Source of the DNA: Coleophoma eucalyptorum | Taxonomy: Eukaryota > Ascomycota > Leotiomycetes > Helotiales > Dermateaceae | Assembly: GCA_026120035.1 (NCBI GenBank) | Contig: JALRME010000065.1 | Location: forward strand, 35,212-99,211 | DNA length: 64,000 bases | Direction: 5' to 3' | Part shown: in pieces, positions 23,400-33,491 of the stretch | How the letters are laid out: every line of letters starts with the position of its first letter | Numbering within the stretch: position 1 is the first letter of the stretch | Made by a program: the position numbers and the translations under genes | The notes under the pieces: model-generated | Told to the model about the DNA's origin: nothing | Databases searched by the model: none | What the model saw: only the letters and a program-made list of their open reading frames with translations

Positions 23400-25539
23400 A
23401 TGCTGCTTAAAACCCGTCGCTATATGAGCAAACGAGACAGGCCATGCGACTTTTGCCGCTCTCGGAAATCAGCGTGCCATATCGAGGGAGGTCTTCCTTG
23501 CCGACTTTGTGCAGCTCGGGGGAGGCATTGTACCTTTGATAAGGCTCCTCCACCACGAAAGAGGCTCCGTCAAGCCAGGCGAAGCGAGGATATATCATCT
23601 CAAAGCTCGGCTTCGGTAGAATTAAACAGCAATGGTAATGGCTTTCTTGAGGCATCAGAGACGGGCCAAGAGCTAGAACCCTTAGGACCAAGCTTTGATA
23701 ATCCGTCGCTACAATTTCCCTTCATGGACTCACCTGCCCAAGAAACCTTGGGCAACTCCTTTCCTAAAACATTCGGTTCGCATCCCTGGGAAGACTTCCC
23801 CCAGTACAACATCCCCAATGACTTCACTCTACAGTCATGGGACATTGGTTTGCCGCCCAGGGTAAACAACCCCAGCTTTCTGACGGACAATCCTCCAATC
23901 ATTACTTCCCAGTCGGATCCAGGCATACCTGAGAATGTGCTTGATGTTGAAGATGAGGCCACGGCCCTGTTTGTAGGCTTCACTGGAGACTTAGAACCAC
24001 ATCTCAGTCAGCGCTATCGGTTTGATAGCCAGAACAAATGTCACATTCGAAAGATCACACACTTGAGCCTGGCTAAGAATCCCGATGTTACCCAGTTCAT
24101 TCTTATAGAATCATCTTTATATGCAGACTGTCGACAAGAAGCGGGTCATGCAGAAATCCCCACCGACCGCCTACGAGCAGAATTGGAAACTCTGATTTCT
24201 GTGGACGTTGGAAGACGGCTGATTGAACTTTATCGTCACTACATCGCACCTCAATATCCTATCTTGTCTGCATCGCTCCCGCTAGATCCAACTTTATCAT
24301 CTCCTACTCTGCTAGCGGCTGTATATGCCATTGTACAGCCTTTTGTAAGATTTGATGGGTACCTGGCCATCGAATTTGTCTACGAAGTGCCGCGTTATGC
24401 GGAGTTATCGCAACTTGCTTATAGAGGACTTCAGCCACAACTTCACTCGCCATCACTTTCGACCGTTCAGACATTGCTGTTGCTGCTAGTAAGACCTTCG
24501 ACAAACACGTCCGTCTCCGAGAGTCCAATGAAATGGACTCTGCTTTGCACTCTTGTAGCCGCCGCCCATGCGCTGGGATTACACAACGATTGCAAATTGT
24601 GGAACATACCTGCTTGGCAGGTTGCCCAGAGGCGTAGGATATCATTTCTTATTTATACTACTGACAAATGGCTGGCGTGTAGCCTGGGACGTCCTCCTCT
24701 CCTCAATTCCGACAATTGGCTAGTGACAGGCTTAGCTCCAGAAGATGAGCTCCAGGCCGAACTTGCTCCCAGTCTATGGTCATCTCTCTTAACATATTCA
24801 GAGCTGTGCTCTATAATTGAAAAGATGCTACGTGATTTATTGTAAGTATCTAACCAAACGTGATGTCGTTGTGAAGGACTAATGGACCAGTTCATTGCGC
24901 AATGTAATGGAACAGGAGGATAACTACCAGAAAACATTACAAGCGGCGAAACCGTTATTAGCAGACCTATCCTCTTGGCACGAACGATTCAACCAGACTA
25001 AGGATGATGCCGAGGACAGAGATGATGTCCCGGTTTCATGTTCAAATATTTGCAGGCTGGGATATCACTTCATCAAGATCAACATCTTTAGAGCGATCAT
25101 GCACCCCTTCCTGAGACAGCAAACTCACAACCCACTTTCATTGGATGCAGCCGAAGCAAAAGATCAGGCCCGCACTCGTGCTCAGTTATGTTCTCAGAGT
25201 GCATACGAGTTCGTCCGCAGCTTGAACCAAGATCATGTTCATACATTTTGGCCTCAGTGGGCTGGATCAGTCTATTCTGCTGTGAGCCTTTTCATACTTC
25301 TAATGTTCATAACGTCGGAAAATTCCGAAGAAGCTCTTTGCTGGATTCAGGATTTGCAGAAATTGAGAAAGGAGTTGAGGATTAAGGCGAGCTTACATAC
25401 ATTTCTTCGGTTGGGCCAGCTTCGAATCGACTCTGTATTTTGGAAAGACCTGAAGCAACTCGTGGATCTTGAGCCACAAGTCCGGAAAGCTTTTGATGAA
25501 GCTTGCCACACTGAGACTTCATGGTTTACACCAAGCTAA
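23400..25539 (+). CDS. Zn(II)2Cys6 transcription factor, xylanolytic-activator-like
   Basis: Exons 23400-24841 and 24891-25539 are joined by a 49-nt GTAAGT..CAG intron and encode 696 residues. Cys16, 19, 26, 34, 37 and 44 form the zinc cluster (PCDFCRSRKSAC, then PCRLC and C), followed by a Pro/Arg/Lys-rich linker. The middle region includes LIELYRHYIAPQYPILSA and, further on, KWTLLCTLVAAAHALGLH and RRRISFLIYTTDKWLA, matching fungal_trans. After the splice, MEQEDNYQKTLQA leads into the helical C-terminal half with YHFIKINIFRAIMHPFL. It should be a nuclear regulator. It runs toward the dipeptidase gene (3' end about 235 bp away), so the two converge and do not share a promoter. Met9 at 23424 is an alternative start, closer to the cluster. 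Confidence 0.9.
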
Positions 25540-25774
25540 AAGTAGGCAATTTTGTATCAAATATATTTTAGCCTAGCACAGGTATTGTTAAATTAGCTAG
25601 TAAGACAGTTTGAACAGAGGATTTCGAATATATATCTGTTGTATCGATGTGGTAATTGTTTCCCAGTTTATCCTAAATATTTTTATCCTAAAGCCAATCA
25701 ATACACTTATCCATACCTTGTAATCCCAACATCCCAAGACGCATATTGGCGAGTTGTGGTGCACACTTTAACAT

Positions 25775-27191
25775 TTAAAGCTCATCGTGGTGCAGCAGAG
25801 TATTTTTGGCATCTCGAACTGAGATAGGGTAGAACATATCATCCAAGCCTCCCCATTCCGCTGGAAGGTCTTTTCGAAGACCCCAGACCTCCGCCGAAGG
25901 AAGTAAATGGGTGCTTTGGGCTTTGACAGCATCAACCTCGTCCATGACCCGGAGCAGGTTTCTTCCCATGAGGTCTTTCACTTCATCCTCGGTCCAACCG
26001 CGTGCGAAGAACTCGGCAATCTAGTTTCTATCAGAATTTCTTAGCACAATTTTGGGGTGGAACTCACAAGGTTTGGGTATTGACTAGCGTCATCGAGGCC
26101 CTTTACGGAATGTGGCATCCCATCAAAATCCGAGCCAATACCGACGTGTTTTTTCCCAGTTATGGAGGCAATATGTTCGATATGGTCTGCAACAGTCGAA
26201 ACATTTGCAGTCTCATAAGGGCCGAGGAACGCAGGATAAAAGATGGAATGAACTAAGCCCTTGTTCTTACCTAGTCCATCTCCAATCATGTGAAGTATGT
26301 CGTCGGGTATATTTCGCTGATGGTCCCATACAGCCCTCGATCCTGAATGAGTCCAGACGACTGGAGCCGTGGATAGTTCTATAACCTGTATGGATGTGTT
26401 GTCGGACGTATGGGATAGGTCAATCATAACTCCAAGTCGGTTCAATTCGCGAACAAGATCTCTGCCGAGATCCGTCAAGCCATTTCCCGGATGAACTGGT
26501 GGAGCATTTGCTTCGAAGCCTGCACCATTTGCTGAAGCAAATGCACTGTGACACATGTGCGTCAGCGTAATGTATCGCACACCCATCTGCGCGAAGATTC
26601 TCATGGCTCCCAATGAATTTCCAAGTAAGTGGGTTCCTTCCATTCCAATCAAAGAAGCAATCTTGCCATTCTCAAAGGCCCTGAGAACATCCGTAGAGCT
26701 GTGGGCATATTCAAGGTGATCCGGGTGTTGCTTAATGAGATTTTGAATGAGATCGAGCATCTCGAGAGAGTCTCTTAAGGCATTGGTTGGATTATTGAAG
26801 TCTTCCCCAGGATCTTCACCTCCGAGCCCATAACAAGGTGCCCAGACGGTCCAGAATGCACCACCTAGACGGCCTTTTCGCATCCTTGGAATATCTATAT
26901 GGCCAGGAAGATGATGTGCTAGCTGAGGAATGATTTCTAATGGTCGACGGCCTTTGAAATATTAGATGTGCTTTTGAACAAGTATCAGAACTCCAACTAA
27001 CCCAGCGATCGAATGATTTGGGGAAGGTCAACATGTGTGTCAATCAGTGGTGATTTTTCCATAATTTCAAGAGCTTGTTTATAGAATGGATCCTGTCCGC
27101 CCAAGGGATCCTGTTGACCCATCGTCGATCGTAGAAGCCATGGTAGCACAAACAAAGAAGTCAGTGTGAGCCGCATTTTCTTATTTTGCAC
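25775..27191 (-). CDS. Secretory-pathway membrane-dipeptidase-type metallopeptidase (M19) ending in HDEL
   Basis: Exons 27191-27002, 26951-26068 and 26020-25775 give 439 residues (434 if the Met at 27176 starts). Introns are 50 and 47 nt. A signal peptide (MRLTLTSLFVLPWLL, with cleavage near STMGQQ) is followed by the M19 barrel. Metal ligands fit family positions: His and Asp in DTHVDLP, bridging Glu in GMEGTHLLG, His in TLTHMCH, His in DLSHTSD, and Asp in GSDFDG. These enzymes hydrolyse dipeptides, or the Cys-Gly bond of glutathione conjugates, with two zinc ions. The last residues are LLHHDEL followed by TAA, so the protein carries the yeast-type ER-retrieval signal HDEL. Some fungal M19 enzymes work in secondary-metabolite clusters on glutathione adducts, but no synthetase or glutathione transferase gene is nearby. 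Confidence 0.9.
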
Positions 27192-28442
27192 AATAGAAAG
27201 GCTTCTTTGGTCTGATTTTGAGGGTTTTCGATGGCAGATTCAGTCGAATCTATAGCGCTCCACCTTGGTATTTGGCCTTGGAGCTATGCCGTACATGCAG
27301 GATCTGGTCCTGGCATTAGGCCGACCCTACGTCAGAATGCCGACGCCAGCTCGGAAGGCCGAGAACTTTTCTTATCTGTACCATAGGCTCTTGTATTACA
27401 GTTGACTATCGAATGCCGATGTATTCTTATGATACGGGGCAAGTCCTTACCCCCAATTTAGCATACCTGTGGGAACTCAAAAAGGAGGTGCTGAAATTCT
27501 CATTTCAGATCAAATGGGATATGAAGATGAGGTCTTTTTTAGATATTGAAGTGGAAGGTGAATCGGAAAGTATCAAGATATTAAAATCCAAAGCCTACAG
27601 CATCCCGGTTTTCAAAACGCTGAGCTCCAGATCCAAGCAAACAACATCGATATTTACTCACACACTCACCTACTGGGTGCCAAATTCTCGTAGTCTAACA
27701 TACACACCTCAATCCCATCACTCAAATAGTCCATAAGCTCGGGTGGTTTCTTCATTGCGTCATGAAGAGAATGCAAAAACGGCCGTTGACGATAAGAGGC
27801 TACAACAGCTGATTTCGGCATTCGTTATGATTGGTTAGAGATAGTGTGTACGCCGCGCCGGGTTCAGTGAACTTTTGCCGAAGCAGAACATACAAAATAA
27901 TTTAGCATGTCTATTTCTGTTGGTATACATACATTGCAAGTCCTTTGGATCAGACATGCCTAGTGGCGCAATATATGGAGGCAGTCGCGACGTAAAATCT
28001 TGATGAGAATAAACCTAGATTTGATATTCAATCCGGCATCAATAGCTGCATGGTCGATCGGTCTATTGTCGCTTCAGCATGAGCAGAGGGTTCGGCAATA
28101 TATAGTAGTTAGAAAGGGAAAGTGAAGACAATCTTCATTCGCCTAGCTGCTAGGTAATATATTTCTTTGCCTAAATAAGAATAAGTGAGAGCCAGACTTC
28201 ATGTCCAGAAATCTTTATCAACAAGTCATGCATAGCACAGTAGCTTCATTAACATCAGAAAGTCAAGAGAGCTAATAATGTCACAGATCATATCAAGCTT
28301 GTTTCAGCATACAATATAACCATCGCGTACATAGATAGTAAGTTGTTACATCGGAGATGATATTAAAGAAAATGAGTAAAAAACAAGTGAGCCGTATTAG
28401 AAAAGAATTAAAGAAAATAAAATCGCCCGGATTATTTTCAAA
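27192..28442. other. Intergenic, about 1.25 kb
   Basis: It lies between the start of the dipeptidase gene and the 3' end of the large secreted-protein gene. A 107-codon ORF (27413-27736, plus) shows no motif and is probably chance. No repeats or RNA genes were recognised. Confidence 0.55.
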
Positions 28443-31400
28443 TTATATTCCGGAGCCACTTGAAACAAATTCGATTGGAGTGCAGCCAGTGACATTTCCA
28501 CCAGCAACAGTATACTCCAAATTACCCGAAGTCAACGCTGCAATGCCAACATCAAAGTCATTTACCAGGAAGACTTTGCCTGGCTGGTTCTGCAGTGAAC
28601 AGAAGACAGTAAAGAACACGTCACCAGAAGTGTCCACAGCCACGAATACACCCGGTGTGCTTGAAAATCCATCATCATTCACCGGTGCCAAAGTAATAAA
28701 GTCAGCCGTGACGGGGATTCTGCTATAATTGTTCATTCGGAACCTCGATACGCCATATTGGCCCATTACATCTGGGTAGTAAAACAGTGCACGACCACTG
28801 TCATCTGATATGGTGACGTTCTCGTACGACGCAAAAACCAGTGGAAAGGAGACAGTGTCAGGTGTTGTAAGACCAAAATTGCCGTCGTTGTCATTGTAGA
28901 GGATATAATCTCCACTTGCATCATAAATGGAGGCATACGTAAAGCCATCATCGGCATAGCTTTGGCCATCAGTGGCAGCAGCACCAGCTTCAGCTGCTGC
29001 CTCATCACTGAGAAAGCTTGGACTGCTAGCGCTGTCATCAATAGGTGTGTCGCCATCAGCAGTATCAAAGATTGTGTCGCTTGGGGCAGAGTATGGCGTC
29101 TGGGTTGCGCCTGCAGGTGGTACTGTTGGCGTCGAGCTATTGCTTGGCACATCTTGTCGCGCAAATCTGAATACCTTTCTCTCTTCCTTATTTCGTTTTT
29201 CAATGCCACCAGATCCGGGTGCTTCACCGTCCAAAGTTGTGGTGCCATCTGCCCCAGTAGTATCATCGCTTCCAGTGGAAATGATTTCATTGTCATTAGT
29301 AGTTGTAGTGGAACCGTCTCCATTCGTTGCTGTAGTGGAATCGTCTCCATTCGTTGCTGTAGTGGAATCGTCTCCATTTGTTGCATCTGTGACGGTAGCT
29401 GCAGAGGGAGCCGCACCGATTCTATATTTATATTAGCTGAGTTACCAATGTTGAGCATGGAGAGATCTCAACGTACTGTTTGCAACCGGTCGCTGGGGCG
29501 ATAGCGGGATCAGGGAACGAATTCAGGACATTGTTAGTCTGGCCGAGAACATCCAAGGTTGTGGTATCTGCAAATGCAACACTGTATGCTACTCCATTAT
29601 TGCAAGCAAGGCTAGGGTTCGTAGCATCATAGGTATAGTTCGATTGTATTGTAATGGACGGCTTGTTTACCACAGAAACGAAAAGCTTTGGCGCAAGAGC
29701 TCCAAGAGCGAGAATATTGAAATTGACACCGACCTAAAAGATGAGCAATTGCACAATAAATGGAATGGGTGCACTTACGCTAATAGGAAGTGCGATGCCG
29801 GTCTTCGCTGTGATTTGGCCCGTTGGGTTAACGTCTGCTGTAAAGCTGGGGATGAATCCGGCTGCTTTTGAGGCGATGCTAGATAACAGATCAAGAGTCG
29901 CTGCGAAGTTGGGAATAGACATTGATCCTTTAACATTGAGTTGACCTGAAGACTCTATATCCATATCACTCTCGGCAGAGAAGCTGACTTCGGGCACGAA
30001 AGATATTACTCCCGCGACCACGAAGCCTGGTGTGTAGACCTTGTTTCCGAGGGCTTTCTGAAATCTCTGTTTATAAGAGCCCTGGGCATCCACTCCTAGG
30101 TTCAATTGCGCATTGAGGTTCCCATTTATGGTGGCAGTCGCTGCAGTGATTTTCGGCGGTACTAGGTTAGGTTAGCCAATAGATCATCTGGCCATTTCCT
30201 GATATTCAGATCATCCTGGTAACTAACAATCACCAGCCCAAGGTGCATGATACAGATACCATCTGCATACTAATAAATAGGGTAGGAGAATGGATTAAAG
30301 GTACTCACAAGTATCGAATTGAATCTTTCCCGCGAAGTTTAGTTTACCTGTTACAGCGCAGCCAACACAATAGAGGCCAACTGCACCTTGGGTTGGGCCG
30401 TCTCCTGTCTTGTCTTGTTTGAAAAGCTGCACGGCCGTTCCGAAAGGTGATTCCACAGTTGGGCTGGAAGGTGCCAGATTTATATCGATAGAGTTTGTGA
30501 AATCTTTATATTTATCGAGCAGAGCCAACAGTTCCGACCCTTTAGTGATTATACCACCGACAGCGCTAAGTATTTGCCCTTGAAGCTTGGCATTGGCTGA
30601 TTGTTGAGCTGCGGCAGCGGAAGGGTTCGAAGGTGGTGATGGTGCAACTTTGGCGGCGGAAGGGTTTGCAGGTGGTGATGGCGCACCTTTGGCTGTGGTA
30701 GGAGCAACTTTGGCCGGGGTAGGCGTCTTGTTATTCATCAAACCATTGGTCGCCTTGGAACTAACAGCGGCTGACAGAGGACTAGCAGAGGCCTTCTTAA
30801 CGACAGCCTTTGCCTGATCCTGCTGCACGACAACTTTTGAAGCCGCTTTTCCGTTGGCTGCCACTTTATTTACAGCCGGAGCCGGTGGTTTTGGGGCAGA
30901 CTGTGGTGCTTTAGCGGGTGCACGACGCTCAACTGCTGTATTGTTCTCTCCAGCAATGTCATCGTCTTGGTAGTCATTGATATCATAGTCCCCAAGGCCA
31001 GGATCCGCAGTTTCCAGAGAAGTTGCAAAATCTGCAGTATCGAAATTGAAAAAGCCCAAGGCCTCATCGAGTAAGGTATCGAAACCAGCACCGCAGGCTG
31101 CTGCGGGAAAACCGTCTATTTGCGCTGAAGGAGCTGCACCGCAACCGATATCACCGCTAGGTTGATTTGTTTGGCTGGTGTTCGCCGAAGTTGGGCTATA
31201 CGTGCCATAATTGATGGTGACATTCGTCGCGGCTCCTTCAAGGCCAACCTCACTAAAAGTAAGGCTAACCGACAGAGAAATCAAATCAAAAATTGTGTTT
31301 GTGACGAGAAAAAAAGATCTAACTGCTGTATCATTGGCAGCCGAGCATCCCGAGGTATGGGCGGCGAGGATAAAGGTAGTGTTCCATGTTGTTTGAGCTG

Positions 31401-31894
31401 TTGAGAATGCTGCAGCCTCGCTGAATGAAACAGAGAGCCCGGCATCAGTGCACTGGACATTGTTGATATAGGCGGAGTGCTCAAGTACAACGGCTGGGTA
31501 GGTGTGATTGACATCCAGCAAAGCGAACTGGTATTCCGCGCTTTGATCTAGGCGTTGTCAGTTTCCATGTGCATCCCCAACTTGACTTTAATATTTCATT
31601 GGGGGCAAACTTACCGATTCCACTGGGGGTATAGTACAATTCGCTACTCTGTGATGGAACAAGGTTGCTTAGATCTGTAGTGTCGATATTGTAATATACA
31701 CTTGGCTGCAGCGAAACACTTCCGGTGTCGCTCTCATAAACATTAGATGAGGGTGGATATACTGTAACAACAACGGGTTCGACAACAGTGACAGTTGCCG
31801 GCTCAGCACCTGCGCAAGTATCTTGCATATAAATAACTTCTGTGGCCGCTGCAAAGCTGGCAACCAGAAGGGATGCTTCAAAGTATTTACGCAT
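28443..31894 (-). CDS. Large secreted protein of unknown function, paralogue A
   Basis: Five exons (31894-31615, 31547-30309, 30161-29779, 29733-29477, 29421-28443) yield 1045 residues. All phases agree, with introns of 67, 147, 45 and 55 nt. A signal peptide (residues 1-18) is followed by an N-terminal domain (to about 230) with YYNIDTTDLSNLVPSQSSELYY and many Thr/Asn. A flexible linker rich in Ala, Pro and Lys (about 290-420) leads to a central beta-type region with CVGCAVTGKLNF. Next come an Asp/Thr-rich linker with repeated ATNGDDSTT units (29270-29400) and a C-terminal domain with FGLTTPDTVSFPLVF and FYYPDVMGQYGVSRFRM. Many N-glycosylation sites suggest a cell-wall or extracellular protein. 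Domain order matches the neighbour at 33492. It may correspond to the fungal families catalogued as DUF7029/DUF7223; this is from memory and unverified. No catalytic motif is seen. Confidence 0.85.
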
Positions 31895-32233
31895 GTCTGA
31901 TGGTAGCTGGTGAGGAAAGAAAGATAGGAAATGGCAAAGTAGTAATGAATGTGTTGAGGTACAAAACGAATGTTAGTAGTGATGGGGAATACCACAACAC
32001 TGTATGTGAAAGGCTCCTGTAACTAAATACTCTTCATTGAAAGCTGTAATAGAAATTTCTCATTATTTTCCTCTGGAAAAACCTCCTCACTGTAGCATCA
32101 TTTTATTTACATATTGCACAAGACCGTTCAAAGTTTGTTTGGTACTCTAGACTATAGTCAATCAGGCTCTAAGTTGCTGTGTGCGTGAACTTGCTCTACA
32201 GCACTTGATTAGTGTAATGCATTCCCAGTCCTG

Positions 32234-32775
32234 ATGTGCCCTTGATGTTCACCTAGGAAAATATGATATTCTCCTCTCCCTCCAGGAACGATGTTACCTA
32301 GCGCTACTTTGTGAGTGGCCCCTTTGTCTAGGCAAAAATCCAAAGTTTAGTTAAGCTTTATGAGGCTTTTCAGAGCTTTATAGTAAGAATGACCATGCAG
32401 CGCATGATGTAAAATGCATCCAAGAAAACACAGTATTCCCCTCTCGCTCTACAAACATGTTGCCTAGCCGCGCTCTGTGAGTGGTCCCTTGGTCTTTGGT
32501 CTTAGCGAAACCCAAACCCAAAGTTTAGCCATGCTTCATGTAGGTTTTTTTTTAAAGCCACATGGTAAGAATTACTAGGTTGTTATTGTAGCAACGGCAC
32601 CCCCTAAAGGGCAATGAAGGGCAGCTAGGGAGATGTAGCCACATTCCTTTCGCTCCCCGCACCATGTCACCTGATAATGTTCTGTTGTGTTGTGTCATCT
32701 TTAGCGTAAGCTTAAGTTTGAAGGATGGTTAAGCTTCATGAAGCTTTTCCAAGCTTTTTAGTAGCATTGGCAGTG
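32234..32775. repeat. Three diverged direct repeats between divergent paralogues
   Basis: Units at 32234-32400, 32405-32577 and 32632-32775 align along their length. Each begins with a GATGT block, then a CTC(G/C)CTC..C(A)..A...ATGTT/TCACC(T/G)A core. Units 1 and 2 share CTTTGTGAGTGG.CCC/CTCTGTGAGTGG.CCC; all three share AAGTTTA/AAGTTTG, then a TTA(A)GCTT(.)ATG block, and end with AAGCTTT(A/T)TAGTA/ACATGGTAAGAA. Divergence is large but the order is kept. They lie in the middle of the 1.6-kb region (31895-33491) from which both paralogous genes are transcribed away. The rest of that region shows no gene. The repeats could be promoter modules or an old non-autonomous insertion. Confidence 0.6.
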
Positions 32776-33491
32776 TAGGTCGGTAAACAAAAGATTTTGG
32801 ACCACTGCGTAAATAAGAATGATGGTAAACACATGTCTATTTACTTATCCAAACTATGTCGGATTGTGACCAAATGAAAAATGATGGTTGTTAGGCGTGG
32901 CAACATACTACAAATTTGTATCTACTTCATTCCCTTTGGGAGTGTAATATTGACTTATATTTGCTGAGATTATATTGATGGCTATTCATGCCACCTAATA
33001 TACAGACCAAACAATTTTTCCAGGTTGGAAAATGTAGGTGGAAAGAGAGGCGTTTTAGTTGTTAGTTGTGTCTCGCCTAGTTTGACCCTGCGGTATGTGC
33101 AAGGAATAGCACTGGCTTGTTAAAGATGGAGAGTTTTTCTGAGTGGCCAGAATCGCTGTTCATCCTTTTTCTGCACAATGTGCCAAGAGACTCATTGCAT
33201 ATTTAAGAAGTCTGAATATGAGTTGTGGCGGATTAACGTCGCCCAGAAATTTGGCCCTGGCATGTCGACAAATCGTCAGTTTGATTATTCATTCAAGAGT
33301 CTCTGGCAAACCAAGTCTTCATCCTATTTCAATGAAACTGTGTCTCTACATTAATACTTAGTGAACAATACTCTCCTTTCTTTTTTCTTAGTTTCAAGGT
33401 CTCTTCCAACTCTCCTTAAGTTTCCATTTTAGATCTGCCCCTCTAGAGGAGCCTTCCATTCCTTTCAGTGACGCACTCATCTCAATCCATC

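Noticed and set aside
13724..27191. A secondary-metabolite cluster reading of the regulators, SDR, NmrA-like gene and M19 dipeptidase
   Set aside because: No polyketide synthase, NRPS, terpene cyclase, P450 or glutathione transferase gene is present in the window, so the gene mix alone does not support it.
28962..29504. Plus-strand ORFs of 154-180 codons opposite paralogue A
   Set aside because: They mirror the repetitive Asp/Thr-rich coding segment on the other strand and have low-complexity composition.
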